From assembly GCA_026119935.1 (NCBI GenBank), contig JALRMH010000001.1, positions 434,001 to 498,000 on the forward strand: a stretch of DNA of 64,000 bases, written 5' to 3'. The notes beneath the pieces were generated by a model, which was given only the letters and a program-made list of their open reading frames with translations, made no database searches and was not told the origin of the DNA. The stretch is from Endothia cerciana (taxonomy: Eukaryota; Ascomycota; Sordariomycetes; Diaporthales; Cryphonectriaceae). This document shows, piece after piece, positions 52,808 to 63,070 of the stretch. The position numbers and the translations under genes are program-made. How positions within the stretch are numbered: the stretch's first letter is position 1; the number at the start of each line of letters is the position of its first letter.

Positions 52808-54939
52808 ACATCGGTCGGCAGACCGAAGTTGGATCGCATTGAGTGCGACTTGCGGTTCTCGTTCCAGGAGCATCATCAGGAGTAAACCCATCAGGAATGA
52901 GGGAGGTCATCGGCCGGGATGAACTCACCCGCATGCGCCCAATATTTTGGGGCATGACCTTCCATCTCCTCCGAAATAAATTACGGATAATTGCGGAAGC
53001 TGGCTCGGGCCTTGAACGAGCCAGTGCCGCTACGCACTTGTGTGGGATGTCACACACAGCCGCACTCAGGATACGTCGTCCCATGGCTGGGACACTTTTG
53101 CATGGGGGGCAGGATCCAGGATACTTACGTTACGAAAGGGGAAGGCGTCCTTGAATACTCTGGCCACCGGTTTGCTGTTCGATTCTTGTTTTCACATTAT
53201 TCCCCGTGCCCCTTGAGTGGCAGCAGAACAAGCGTGTCAGGATACTGTTCTTATTTTCTAATCCCTCCAGCCACTCTCTCCTGGAGATTTCTTCATTACT
53301 ATTACATTCTCAACGCTCACTACAACGTTTTATTCATTCTACTCTACCCCTTTTTTTTTTTTTTTTTTTTTTAAACTTTTTCTTTCTTTTACTCTGTTCT
53401 ACACTACGAGATACCAAATCGGGAGACGATGGCAGTGTGCGGGAGGCGGGAGGCGGGAGGCGCGAGGCGCGAGGCAGTGACATACTGTGAGAATACACTT
53501 CAATGGCGGCACAGAGGTTACAGTGCTCATGGGCCGGGCTTACTCTCGAGGCATAAGGATATTCAATGAATGAAAGCCGGATGATGAACGCATACAATTT
53601 GAAATCGCTGTCATTCCGTGTCTCGACTCTTGAAAACCATGACCATTTTTGTCAGATGACAGGACAGGAGGACAAATCTGTCTGGGATATATAACACCGA
53701 GGATCTGCAGGGCCATGCCCCATCATCCAGAGTTCATGCACGCGGATCCCGTTGACCTCGACAGAATTTATCTGCCGGGGCCTATCCCTGTCGGTCTTCT
53801 TGAATAGGAAAGTAGACGATCTACTCCAGACGCCGTGGGGCCAACGGATCACGTCGTCTTTCCTGGACTCAGGCCACTCTAATCTCGCAGACTTCACCAC
53901 GACACCTCCCCATGGACTTTAATAGGTCATTACTGTGCGAGCCGCACAACAGCAAGCATTCGCATGTGCCGCCCGTTGTTCAGGCCGCAGCACACGTTGC
54001 ATGGCAAACGAAACGCGGGCAGTAGCGCCGGAACTCGAAACAGAGATTCCTGTCCGCCTTGCATAGCCCTGCATGGCGATGCTGCGACAGCATAAACAAC
54101 TCTATCCGTCAAGCTTATATTCAAACCTGCCGGCGAGGGTGCCTGTCTTGTGGTCCTAGGCTGCCCGTGTCCGCGTTCATTGGGGGGGGGGGGTGGGGGT
54201 GTTTGTCTAATATTCCCTGCGGGCTCGGCTGATGCCTCCGGGGGCACGAGGTACCTCCCGGCCCGGGTGTGAGGGGGAGGGGGTTTCTACCGTACTGCTT
54301 CAGTGTAGAGGACCGTCCCCCCCCCCCCCTCTTCCCTTTATTTCTTCTTTTCCACGGTGGCGGTCGGTTCTGTGGTGCAGAGCGTGCGTGGCCAGGGAGT
54401 GAGACCTTCAAGCTGGGGGGTCCTTGGGTCTAGATGCGCCGAGTCTCGGTAGCTAGGTCATGCCGAACTGCGGCTGCGGCTGGCCGTTGATCCTGATGCG
54501 TACGGAGTCCTCCGGGCGGACGAGATATGGCTGTTGCATGCAGGGCAGCAAGTAGTCATCCCTATCTTCTGTGTGACACAAACTTGTGAGGTTTTTGGAG
54601 AGCAACGCCACCGCCCACGGGATCGAGGGGGGCGACAAGAATTGTAGGCCAAGCAGTCCAATGTATCCGCTCTATTTCATCCCAATACTGTAGTCCCGAC
54701 GCCAATAACACCATGCCATGATGAAAGAAGCACATGCGTGCACGCCTCGAAAAAAAAAAGAAAGAAAGAAAGAAAGAAAGAAAGAAAAAAAAGACCCCCA
54801 AGATGCTTAACTTTTCCCCAGTCTACGATGACATCTGTTTTCCTCAGGTTTACGTCCCAGGTAGCTAACCCCGCCCGGTAGAAGTCTCAAAACATCCAGT
54901 CCAGACAGATGCACGCAGCCACTGCTTCAGCGTCCTCGG
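52808..54939. other. 2.1 kb intergenic region, no secure gene
   Basis: Contains a T run at 53350-53372, poly-C/G runs (54181-54191, 54317-54329) and the AAAG repeat at 54760-54784. Minus-strand frames at 53652-53900 and 54453-54638 have ordinary composition but no partner exons I could join, so they are not called. Confidence 0.5.
54749..54792. repeat. (AAAG)n microsatellite
   Basis: An A-run followed by about six AAAG/GAAA units. Confidence 0.9.
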
Positions 54940-55755
54940 TCACCCGCTCGCCGCGTCCAAGAGCTCCGAGATGGTAACGACCCTGTAGCCCCGCCTCTTG
55001 AGCTCGGGCAGCACCTTCTTCAGCATGGGTATCGTCCAGCCCCTCCTGTCGTGGCACACGATGATGCCCCCATTCCTCGCCATGCTCAGTATATGCCACG
55101 CGTTCAGCCACCAGTACGGGAGCTGGGGGTCGTGCGGGTAGATGCTCCCCAGCACGAGCCTGTACCCCAGCCTGCTCACCATGGCCCTCATCTCGGTGCT
55201 GAACAGCCCCGACCCGGGCCGGAAGTACTGGTGCCTCGGCCCCTCCGGCCGCCCCGCGTCCGCGTACGCCTGCCTTATGAGCCCCTGGACGCGGCCGATC
55301 TGGCCCTCCAGCACGTCCGGGTCCAGGGCCCGCGCCGCCTCGTCGTGCATCGCGTGGTTCCCCAGCTCGCTGCCCCCCGCCACGACCTCGCGCAGGACGT
55401 CCTCGCGGCCCTCGACCTGCCCGCCGATAACGAACAGGGTCGCGCGCGCGCCGTTGTCCTCGAGGACCCGGAGGATCGCGCGTGTGTGCTCGGACGGCGC
55501 GTCGTCGATGGTGAGCGCTATGACCTTCTCGCCGCCGGGCTTGGTGGAAGGGGGGATCGAGACCTCCCAGAGGACGTCGGGCCAGCGGTGCTGGAAGTAG
55601 CGGATCAGGAGCCGTGGCGGGCGGTAGATGACGTAGAAGGGCAGCAGGAGGAGGAGAAGCAGGAAGCAGAGGAGGAACAGCGTCGCCATCCTGTGCCGCC
55701 GGGCGCGTCGCTTCACCTTGGAAGGTAGGCGGAAGAGGGCGGAGAGGCGGATCAT
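54940..55755 (-). CDS. Membrane-anchored polysaccharide deacetylase (NodB domain, CE4)
   Basis: Intronless, 271 residues. A cytosolic basic N-terminus (KVKRRARRHR) precedes a Leu-rich signal anchor at about 24-44, so the catalytic domain should face the ER/Golgi lumen or wall (type II). CE4 motifs: TIDDAP (Asp84-Asp85), HAMHD with zinc-ligand His134 and His137, YFRPGSG (177-183), and a C-terminal HDRRGWTIPML (His235). These match the five NodB motifs, with Ile for Phe in motif 1 and Ala for Gly. The family removes acetyl groups from chitin or related GlcNAc polymers. It lacks chitin-binding modules. It is close in size to single-domain fungal deacetylase-like proteins of unproven substrate. 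Confidence 0.88.
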   Translation of the reverse strand: MIRLSALFRLPSKVKRRARRHRMATLFLLCFLLLLLLLPFYVIYRPPRLLIRYFQHRWPDVLWEVSIPPSTKPGGEKVIALTIDDAPSEHTRAILRVLEDNGARATLFVIGGQVEGREDVLREVVAGGSELGNHAMHDEAARALDPDVLEGQIGRVQGLIRQAYADAGRPEGPRHQYFRPGSGLFSTEMRAMVSRLGYRLVLGSIYPHDPQLPYWWLNAWHILSMARNGGIIVCHDRRGWTIPMLKKVLPELKRRGYRVVTISELLDAASG

Positions 55756-57679
55756 GTCATGGGTGGAGTCGGTGGACGAGGGGCGGTGGGGGGTGTGTTG
55801 TGAAGGACAGGTCCGGTTCGAGACTTCATTTGTATGAGGAGAGATGCATCCGAGGCCGCGGTACTGTAGTGGACGTGATTGTCGCAGAGCAGCTAAAACT
55901 AGGCGAGGTGGGCGAGGTCGTCGATAAGGCTTTCGGATCGAAACGATTATGCACTGTCACCGTCCAATTTTAGGCGGGTGGCCTGTGCTCCACTGCAAGT
56001 GCCGGATGGCAGGTGGCCAATTACCTATTCAGGTAAGCACATGCATCTACCATAGTAAAGCACGTAGAAAAGCACGTAGAAAATCATGTATTGAGTGAGC
56101 CTTGAGGTATGTATGGTTTCCCAGGAAAATGCCTTGATAGTCGTTCGATGCAGTACGTGCTGGCAAACGGCTGCCACCGAACTGACGAGGCTCATCTTTT
56201 CCCCAGCTCTTGCAGTTACTATGAGCCACCGTGAGAATTGGTCTTTAGACTGTAAGACAGGTGAAAGGATATAATTACTGGCCTTGTGAATTATAGCCAA
56301 GATGAGCCCTACAAAGTTATATGACAACTACCTACTTGCATAAAGGTTTTTGTTGGTGCACATGATGCATGATACTTACATGCAACGCTCAGAATCAATT
56401 GAAGAATTGGTCATCAACAGCAGTAGATAGCTCATCAAGACGTCAGACCATACCGTCTTCTGTTGAATAATCTCAGTTAAGTTTAAACAGCGGCCTTCTT
56501 CCACTTGGATCACTGCGTAACGACCTTCTCATGTAATTAAATGAACTCCCTTACTCAAGTAGACTCGACTCTACTTGCCCCGTTTCGTCTACCGTGTTTA
56601 TCCATTTTCTCTTTTCTTTTCTTCTTCATTACCAACAAAGGTGTTCAAAACTAGGGTTTTTACATTACTACTAAAATAATAGGAAGTTCCGCGGTCCGGC
56701 TTTGCCGTATTCTTTTTATTCTGCCACAAGTAGGGATATCGAAAAGGCCAGTACGTCAAGGCAATATCGCTAGATATGATATCAGGGCCATATGACGGCG
56801 AAAGTGGCATAAAGCGGAATGTCGCATCAAAACACAAATTTCACATCAACCAATACCGTGTCCAGCGATGCCAAAGCTCTTGGAACGCTCTCGTATCATT
56901 ATGAGTCCGTGTCCAAATGCGACGAGACCCCCTCCCCCTTCCAAGAGCGCTCTAGCCCTCGGTGATCCTCGGTGAAAGCTGGACGACAGTCACTCTGCGC
57001 TGCTATTCGCCGCGACTCCATACGGCACCCCTAAACACCCCTCGATGAGGCTTGCCAAGGAATGAAGCGTTCAGATATTGGGGTCGTGTAGAAGACACGC
57101 AGTGCGGATCAGGTAGCGATCTGCTGCATCTCGATGAGTCCACTAGTCGAGGTCTTCTGCATGACGATCTACTTTGACCGGCGGTGGGGAATAGTCTGAC
57201 CAGACGGCTGTTGCTTGATATCTGCTAGCAACGCCCTTATAAAGTTACTCTGCTAATCTCACCATGTACTCCTTCAAGGTCATGCTCCCGGTCCAAAGTA
57301 TCACGCCGAAGGGATCGCCGTCATTCCTCGAGTAGAAAGCTAGCCGGCTCTGTCTCACTCAGGAGTCGAGACCTGCAATCAAACATAAGACAGCAAACAG
57401 CGGAAATGCACTGGTCGAATCCCAATCGATAGATGAGTTACACTTTCACGGGATATCCCAAGACATGGCCCAGCGACGGGCCGAATGATCGTTGCATACG
57501 CCGTATGGGCAGCGCGACAGAGACGTGACAGAAGGGAGCCGCTCATAAGAAGACACGGCCGCCCATCATACCCAGACCAGAGCTTTCTGTCCCCATCTGC
57601 TCCGACAAACACCACCCCTCCCCCAACAACCTAGCCCAATCACGAGCTTTTAGGCTTTGCCATCGAGCAGTCCCTAGAA
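55756..57679. other. 1.9 kb intergenic region with AT-richer stretch
   Basis: From about 56040 to 56900 the sequence is visibly AT-richer than its flanks. A 10-nt direct repeat (AGCACGTAGA/AAAGCACGTAG) occurs at 56057-56080. No gene is supported; frames there are short. Confidence 0.45.
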
Positions 57680-58679
57680 ATGAAGTTCTCCCAGGCGTTC
57701 ACGGCCCTGTGCCTCACCTCCAACGCGTGGGCAGCCCCTATCGAGTCCCGCCAGGACAATACTATCATCGGCACCATCGGTTCAGCCCTGGTTGGGCTAG
57801 ACTCAACTATAACGCAGTTTAGTGGCGTACTCTGTATGTGATTCGGGCTCTCTTCTCAAAAAGACTGCCTCGCTGGCGCCGCCGACCCTTGGGTTGGGGA
57901 ATTTCACAGCCTTCCAGTCCAAGCAGCAAAGTCTTCCTCTGACTAAAACTTTTCCTCAAATTCTAGCAACATTGCTTGCTGCAGCCGGAGGTTCGGCCAG
58001 TGCCCAGGCTGCGGCGATCCAGCAAATTGAAGCACTCTTCACCGGGAACATTGGCATACTCATCAACGACTTCAACACCGCCGCCGAGACAGTCCTGTCG
58101 GTGACGACCAACGCCGAAGGCACTATCGTTACCGCTGTCTCTGGGTTCACTCAGGCCGAGATCTCCCAGCTTACCAATGACCTCGCCACTGTCGGCAACC
58201 TCGTCTCGAACCTGAACATCAACGTCAGGGCGCTCGGGGTCATCGAGTCCCAGATCGGCGCCGCGTACCAGTCCGAGGTCCAGGCCCTGGGGAATGCCGT
58301 GGCAAGTGTCAGCGCCCCCCTTGTGATCTTTGGGCAGGCGGCGGTCACGTCCCTGCTCAACAACCCAGTCATATCGGTCGCCGCGCTGCAGAATACCGTG
58401 AACAGCGTCTCTATAATTGTCAATAGCTTCGTCTCGTCCATCGGCCTGGGTAATGTTTTCCAGACTGTCAACGGTGTCGTGTCGACGGTCACAGGTACGG
58501 TCACAGGCACGCTTACAGGCACGGCCGGGTCGGTCGGGGCGGTCGGGTCGACCGTTGGGTCCACGGTCGGTGGTGCGGTCGGTGGGGCACTCGGAGCCGG
58601 GTCCACGGTCGGTGGCGCGGTCGGTGGCACTCTTGGAGCCGGAGTGAGCGGGATTGGAGGTATTCTTGGGGGGCTCTAA
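57680..58679 (+). CDS. HsbA-like hydrophobic-surface-binding secreted protein
   Basis: Exons 57680-57833 and 57967-58679 (133-nt intron, GTATGT...TTCTAG) encode 288 residues. The signal peptide is MKFSQAFTALCLTSNAWA-AP, followed by a possible Kex2-type R-Q. The core (about 30-200) is an amphipathic all-helical HsbA/cell-wall galactomannoprotein domain (PF12296 type): repeated Gln/Asn/Ala-rich heptads such as AAIQQIEALF and AEISQLTNDLATVGNLV. The C-terminus (about 215-288) is an unusual Gly/Val/Thr repeat (TVTGTVTGTLTGTAG then VGGAVGG and LGAG units) with no charged residues at all, ending GGILGGL. HsbA of Aspergillus coats hydrophobic polyesters and recruits cutinase. A surface or wall location here is expected; the exact ligand is not. 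Confidence 0.82.
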
Positions 58680-59209
58680 GTTTTGGCGACGACATGAGGG
58701 TTAACATTCTTTGGTGAGGTGAGGGTCGGGCGAAACACGCAGGATGGCATGGTTACTCTTCCTTCTGGCACGGCGCAATTGCCAGGCCGTTGTTGCGCCA
58801 TGGGCTCAACCTTCCTAGCGGACAACTTTTAATGAGTAGGGAGTGATGTCTGATGAAGAGGGATGTTGGCAGGTGGAACAGATTATGATATTGTTCAACA
58901 TTACGAATCAACTTTTACTATTCCCTGGGCAAGGAATTGTGTGGGACTCGCTATTGGAAATTGACGCGTGACTTCAATATATCTATCTGCCCGGGCAGAT
59001 TTATGGATTTTGACGTATATGAGATCTCCATTCAAAAGAGAGGCGGGAAATCCAGGCAGCTAGCTGATATGCAGAAGCTTTGCGTGGTGGGAATGCGGCC
59101 GAATGATGACAGCCTCAGACTAACTTCGTTCAAAGAAGCGACACAGCTAGGCGCTGGCATGTTCCACTGGATAGTGGGACGATTCTCATCGAGTCTTGTA
59201 ATGTGAAGC

Positions 59210-59243
59210 CAGTTCATCTGAGTACATCCGCGCAGATGAACTG
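59210..59243. repeat. Perfect hairpin, 11-bp arms, 12-nt loop
   Basis: CAGTTCATCTG (59210-59220) pairs with CAGATGAACTG (59233-59243) without mismatch. Confidence 0.9.
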
Positions 59244-59268
59244 ATCGCTGGCTATGGCCGCCCCTGCC

Positions 59269-59296
59269 AGAGGCTGCTGCTGACGCAGCAGCCTCT
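59269..59296. repeat. Perfect hairpin, 12-bp arms, 4-nt loop
   Basis: AGAGGCTGCTGC (59269-59280) and GCAGCAGCCTCT (59285-59296) are exact reverse complements around TGAC. Confidence 0.92.
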
Positions 59297-59728
59297 TGAA
59301 GATTCTATGTTTGTAGCCTGACGCTTTTGTTGACGACAACCTGATTAATCCTCCTACTGCACCAGGAAGAGAATATCATTTGACTGTCGCAACGTCTTAC
59401 GGCCCTACTGAAGATCCTCTCTCAGATCCTTTCACCCCGCTGCGCTCATACCAACCATCAATGCCGCCCTCACAATACCTCTTTGTGGGCATTACATAGC
59501 TCCCAGACACCTTATCGTTCCTGGAAGGAGCACATGACCCTTTCCCAAGCGACATACCGATAACCAGCTTCGTAAACCCAGGCGAGTCCTCCGGGACTTC
59601 CTAGCTAGGGGGCACAGATGGCAAGGAACCAAGGGGGGGGGGGGTGATGGGCTTCGGGCCCAGAGCTGGAAGCCGGGGGTGCCACGCCTCGCGCCCACCA
59701 GGACTGTTGCACCTGGCTAGAGGTTAGA

Positions 59729-61108
59729 TCAACGGCCGTCTGCGACCCCGCTGTTCTCGTCCAGGAGTGCCTCGAAGCCCTGCAGGAGATCCTCCCTCAG
59801 ATCCTCCCACCCTTCCACGCCCACGCTGACCCTCAGCACCGTCTTCGCGATGCTCTTGTCCGTGATCGCCCTCCACTCGATCAGGCTCTCCACGCCGCCC
59901 AGGCTCGTGGCATGGTGGAACAGGTGCAGCTTGCTCGGCAGCCTCCGCGCGTCGTCCTCCCGCCGCGTGACGATGCTGAAGACGGGGCCCCAGCCCCGCG
60001 GCATCTGCCTCCGCAGCCAGCTCCCCTCGACCTGGGCCCCCCCCTGCAGGCTCGCGTGCTGTATCCTGTCCACCACGCGGGACACCGCGCCCCCCTCCTT
60101 CCTCGCCTCGGCGTGGAGCCACCCCACGAGCCGCGTGGCGCTGTGGCTCTGCCTCTCGACGCGGATCTCCAGCGTCCGCAGGCTGCGCACGCCCAGCCAG
60201 CCCTCCAGGCTCCCCATCACGCTGCCCAGGAACAGCCTCTCGCCCCGGAGCCCCTCCGCCCAGCCCTCCGCGGCCCTGTCCGGGCGCACGGCCAGCACGC
60301 CGCAGAGCATGTCGCTGTGCCCGCCGAAGTACTTGGTCCCGCTGTGCATGACCACGTCCGCCCCGAACGCGAAGGGCTCCAGGAGCGGCGGCGGCGCGAA
60401 CGTCGCGTCCACGGTGAGGTAGCACCCCAGCGCCCTCGCCTTGGCCGCGTAGAACTCCAGGTCCCGCGCCTCGCCCGTCGGGTTCAGCGGCGTCTCGACG
60501 TGGATCACGTCGCCCGGCCGCAGCCTGTCCAGGTCCCCGGGGTCCTCCAGCTCCAGCTTCTCCAGCCCGGTGAGCTTGGCGACCAGGCCGACGACGCCGT
60601 GGCAGCCGTGGTAGCCCCCGCCGATCGCGACCCTCCTGGGGTTCAGGTAGACCAGCAGCGCGTGGAACGCCGCCAGGCCGCTGGCGTACGTGACCGCGGG
60701 CCCGCCCAGCAGGGCGGACAGGACGGCCTCGAGCCGCGTCGTGTTGGGCGCCGTGTCGCGGCTGTAGATGTGCGAGTCGAACGGCGCCGCCGGGTCCGTG
60801 TTGTCCCACGGCCGGAGGAGGTCCGGGTCGGTGTTGTACCGGAAAGTGGTGGACGTGTGCAGGGGGGGGGCGACGGCGCGGTGGGAGTTGATGTAGTCGT
60901 CCGCGTGGACGGAGAGGGAGGAGAGGGAGAGGGCATGGTGGGGGAAGTGGGAGGTGAGGGCGCCCGGGCCGGAGGGGGCCGGTGACGAAGTTGGGGCGTG
61001 GGACCCGGCGGTGGTGATGGCCACTGCTGACGGCCCGGACTCGTCGGCCGGGAGGCCGGAGGGGTGAGACGGGGTGCCGGTATCCTTCGTCGCGGGGCCA
61101 GGCGCCAT
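59729..61108 (-). CDS. Cys/Met-metabolism PLP-dependent enzyme (cystathionine gamma-synthase-like)
   Basis: Intronless, 459 residues. After a 50-residue Pro/Ser/Ala-rich head the family fold is clear: PPLHTSTTFRY, YSRDTAPNTTRLEAVLSALLGG, YASGLAAFHALL, HVETPLNPTGE, LTVDATFAPPPLLEPFAFGADVVMHSGTKYFGGHSD (in segments), where Lys259 of SGTKYFGGH is the PLP Schiff-base lysine, and a C-terminal RVSVGVEGWEDL. The family covers cystathionine gamma-synthase, beta- and gamma-lyases and homocysteine synthase; the exact activity cannot be fixed. Third codon positions are almost all G or C, more extreme than most neighbours. No peroxisomal or mitochondrial signal is obvious. Confidence 0.88.
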   Translation of the reverse strand: MAPGPATKDTGTPSHPSGLPADESGPSAVAITTAGSHAPTSSPAPSGPGALTSHFPHHALSLSSLSVHADDYINSHRAVAPPLHTSTTFRYNTDPDLLRPWDNTDPAAPFDSHIYSRDTAPNTTRLEAVLSALLGGPAVTYASGLAAFHALLVYLNPRRVAIGGGYHGCHGVVGLVAKLTGLEKLELEDPGDLDRLRPGDVIHVETPLNPTGEARDLEFYAAKARALGCYLTVDATFAPPPLLEPFAFGADVVMHSGTKYFGGHSDMLCGVLAVRPDRAAEGWAEGLRGERLFLGSVMGSLEGWLGVRSLRTLEIRVERQSHSATRLVGWLHAEARKEGGAVSRVVDRIQHASLQGGAQVEGSWLRRQMPRGWGPVFSIVTRREDDARRLPSKLHLFHHATSLGGVESLIEWRAITDKSIAKTVLRVSVGVEGWEDLREDLLQGFEALLDENSGVADGR

Positions 61109-61943
61109 GGTGTCAAGTTTACTCCAAGGCTATCGTCTCTGGATCACCTTGCCTTGGCTCTCAAAAGACGACTGGGCTGTGAGGCCGGGGCAGACTGGAC
61201 GTATGGATCTCGCTCGACGCCCAGGATATACAAAGAATGGGGTATGAACGAGCCGGTGCCGACCCTGTGCAGTAACTACACACAAATATAGAGCGCTGCG
61301 CGGGTAACTCTGTCGTGCGATATTCCTGTGGGCCTGCCCCGTGCCGGAAATGGCGCAATGGGGAGCCCCCGTTATCGGCGCCGGGGATCCGGCATGGCAG
61401 GCCGGAGGGCGACCCGAGTGCCCTTGAGCCGACAGCTATGGGACGGGAGTCAGGCTCCCGCCAGAGCCACGGTGAAATCCGATGCTCCCATTCACATGAT
61501 AGCAATTTGTGTCCTCGGGAAGATAAGACAATCCCGGGAGGGATCCCGTTGGGTCATGAGGCGAGGTTGCGAGGTTTGAAATAACTCTTTATTGCATTAT
61601 CATTCAATGGGGTACCTTGGAGGCATTCATAGGCCTCTTCCGCCCGGCTGTAGTTTGTACCTTAGAATTCCGTGTAAAGAGTCTCTGCAACTCTGTGGTC
61701 ATCATGTTCGTGAGCGAATGTCCTGGTATCCGTCCCGGCCCGGGTGGTTAAAAAAAAAGAAAAGAAAAAAAAAAGGGCCAGACAAGTGGTCAAGGGGGGG
61801 GGGGGGAAGGGTTGTTCATGTTGGTAGCGACTGGGAGTTCTAGCCCCCCAATTCTCTCAGCAGCATTATGCGTTGCTCGTTACGACCGATCGACCGCCAG
61901 CTCATCCACGAGAATCGACCTAGCCCGTCTCGACGACAGCGCA
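61109..61943. other. Intergenic region, no gene seen
   Basis: Holds an A-rich stretch (61750-61775) followed by a G run (61793-61805). Open frames are short and unconvincing. Confidence 0.5.
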
Positions 61944-63070
61944 CTAGGCATGGGCAGACACGTCGGCCATCTCCCGAGCCATGTCCATGTTCGCGGTCCG
62001 CGGGCTCTCCATGGCGCCCAGCTCGGCGCCCTGGCCGCTCTGTGCTCGCTTGCGACTCGGTAGTAATGAGAACCGCGTGGACGTCGGCGAAGGCGACGCT
62101 ATGGGGGAAAGACCCCCGTTGTCCTGGTTGTGGTCGGAGAACTTGGCAAAGAACCCTCGCTTCTTCTGTTGCGGCGGGTGAGGTAGTGGTGCCTGTTGTT
62201 GAGTGGTCTGCCTCTTCTCGTCGTCGTTCAGCCCGACCTCCTCGAACGCCTCACCCTCGCCCTCCTCGACGGATGTTGGCGTCTCGTGCTCGAAGAGACG
62301 CTGTCGAGGCATCCGCGGGAACCTCGCCGAGTCCATCGATCGGCGGGTGTAGCTGTCTTGGCTCACGATGGGGGAGCGGGCCGAAATGTCCTGTGAGACG
62401 TAGGGAGGAAGAGTCAGTCCTAGAAACCTCGCGGCGATGAGGGCTGCGTTTGACATCTGCGGGCAACGACGTACAAAGGAACGGCGGTAAGAATCGAAGG
62501 ATTCCCGCGAGATTCCGAACGGCTCGATCTCGCCCATGTCGCTTCTGGTGTCGGTCGAGTTGCGCGAGAGGTAACGGCGAGGCCACGATGCCTTGTCTTC
62601 GGTGGGTGATGGCTGTTGTAGTGGGTTTAGCACCAGAGGATATCGCATTGCGCAACAAAAACTGGGGCGCAATTGGAACATACCGGTAGGTAGACACCGC
62701 TGTCGTTGACCACTGGACATACGGACAAGAGAATTAGCCGACAAGATCTCATAATGATCACATTAAGGCAGCAAGGAGCAATTGAGCGCAGCTGCGCCCG
62801 TCTGCTGCCCCCGGCCAGGGGGGAAGCATTTCATCCATGCTGCGATGCCATGCAAGACTGGGGTGACCTGTCATGCGTACCACTCATCTTGTATTCGCCG
62901 GTGTCCTGACTGCGGCGGCTGCTGATGCTGACGGCGGACGAGGCCTTTGAGCCCACGGTGTCAACGCGCTCGAACCCCGGCGGGGTCTTGAGCGCCGGCT
63001 CGATGGTCAAGGGCGGGCGCAGGGCGGCCTCGTCTGCTTGCCGCCGCGCAAAGGGGTTTCGGATCGGCAT
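61944..63070 (-). CDS. Conserved Pezizomycotina protein of unknown function (4 exons)
   Basis: Exons 63070-62881, 62712-62684 (29 nt), 62612-62475 and 62390-61944 join in frame to 267 residues. The N-terminus MPIRNPFARR, the stretch GFERVDTVGSKASSA, the microexon-encoded VVNDSGVYLP, then PSPTEDKASWPRRYLS and ISRESFDSYRRSF-DISARSP form a pattern I recognise from uncharacterised proteins across filamentous ascomycetes. The C-terminal part is polar, with a QQKKRGFFAKFSDH basic/aromatic motif. No membrane segment or known domain. The third intron (84 nt) has no stop and keeps the frame. The ATG at 63070 is chosen because conservation begins there. Confidence 0.85.

Larger units (their letters stand above)
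58680..59728. other. Convergent intergenic region with two perfect hairpins
   Basis: No gene supported; a 90-codon frame at 58937-59206 lacks features. Two strong hairpins occur at 59210-59296. A G run lies at about 59632-59643. Confidence 0.5.

Noticed and set aside
53652..53900. 82-codon minus-strand frame with plausible peptide composition
   Set aside because: No start context, homologous family or adjoining exon could be shown.
54453..54638. Possible terminal exon on the minus strand ending PQPQFGMT
   Set aside because: An upstream exon could not be joined convincingly; the upstream frame is a translated A/G microsatellite.
55900..56900. RIP-mutated transposon in the AT-richer stretch
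   Set aside because: AT-rich, but no terminal repeats or coding remnants could be seen; left as unexplained base composition.
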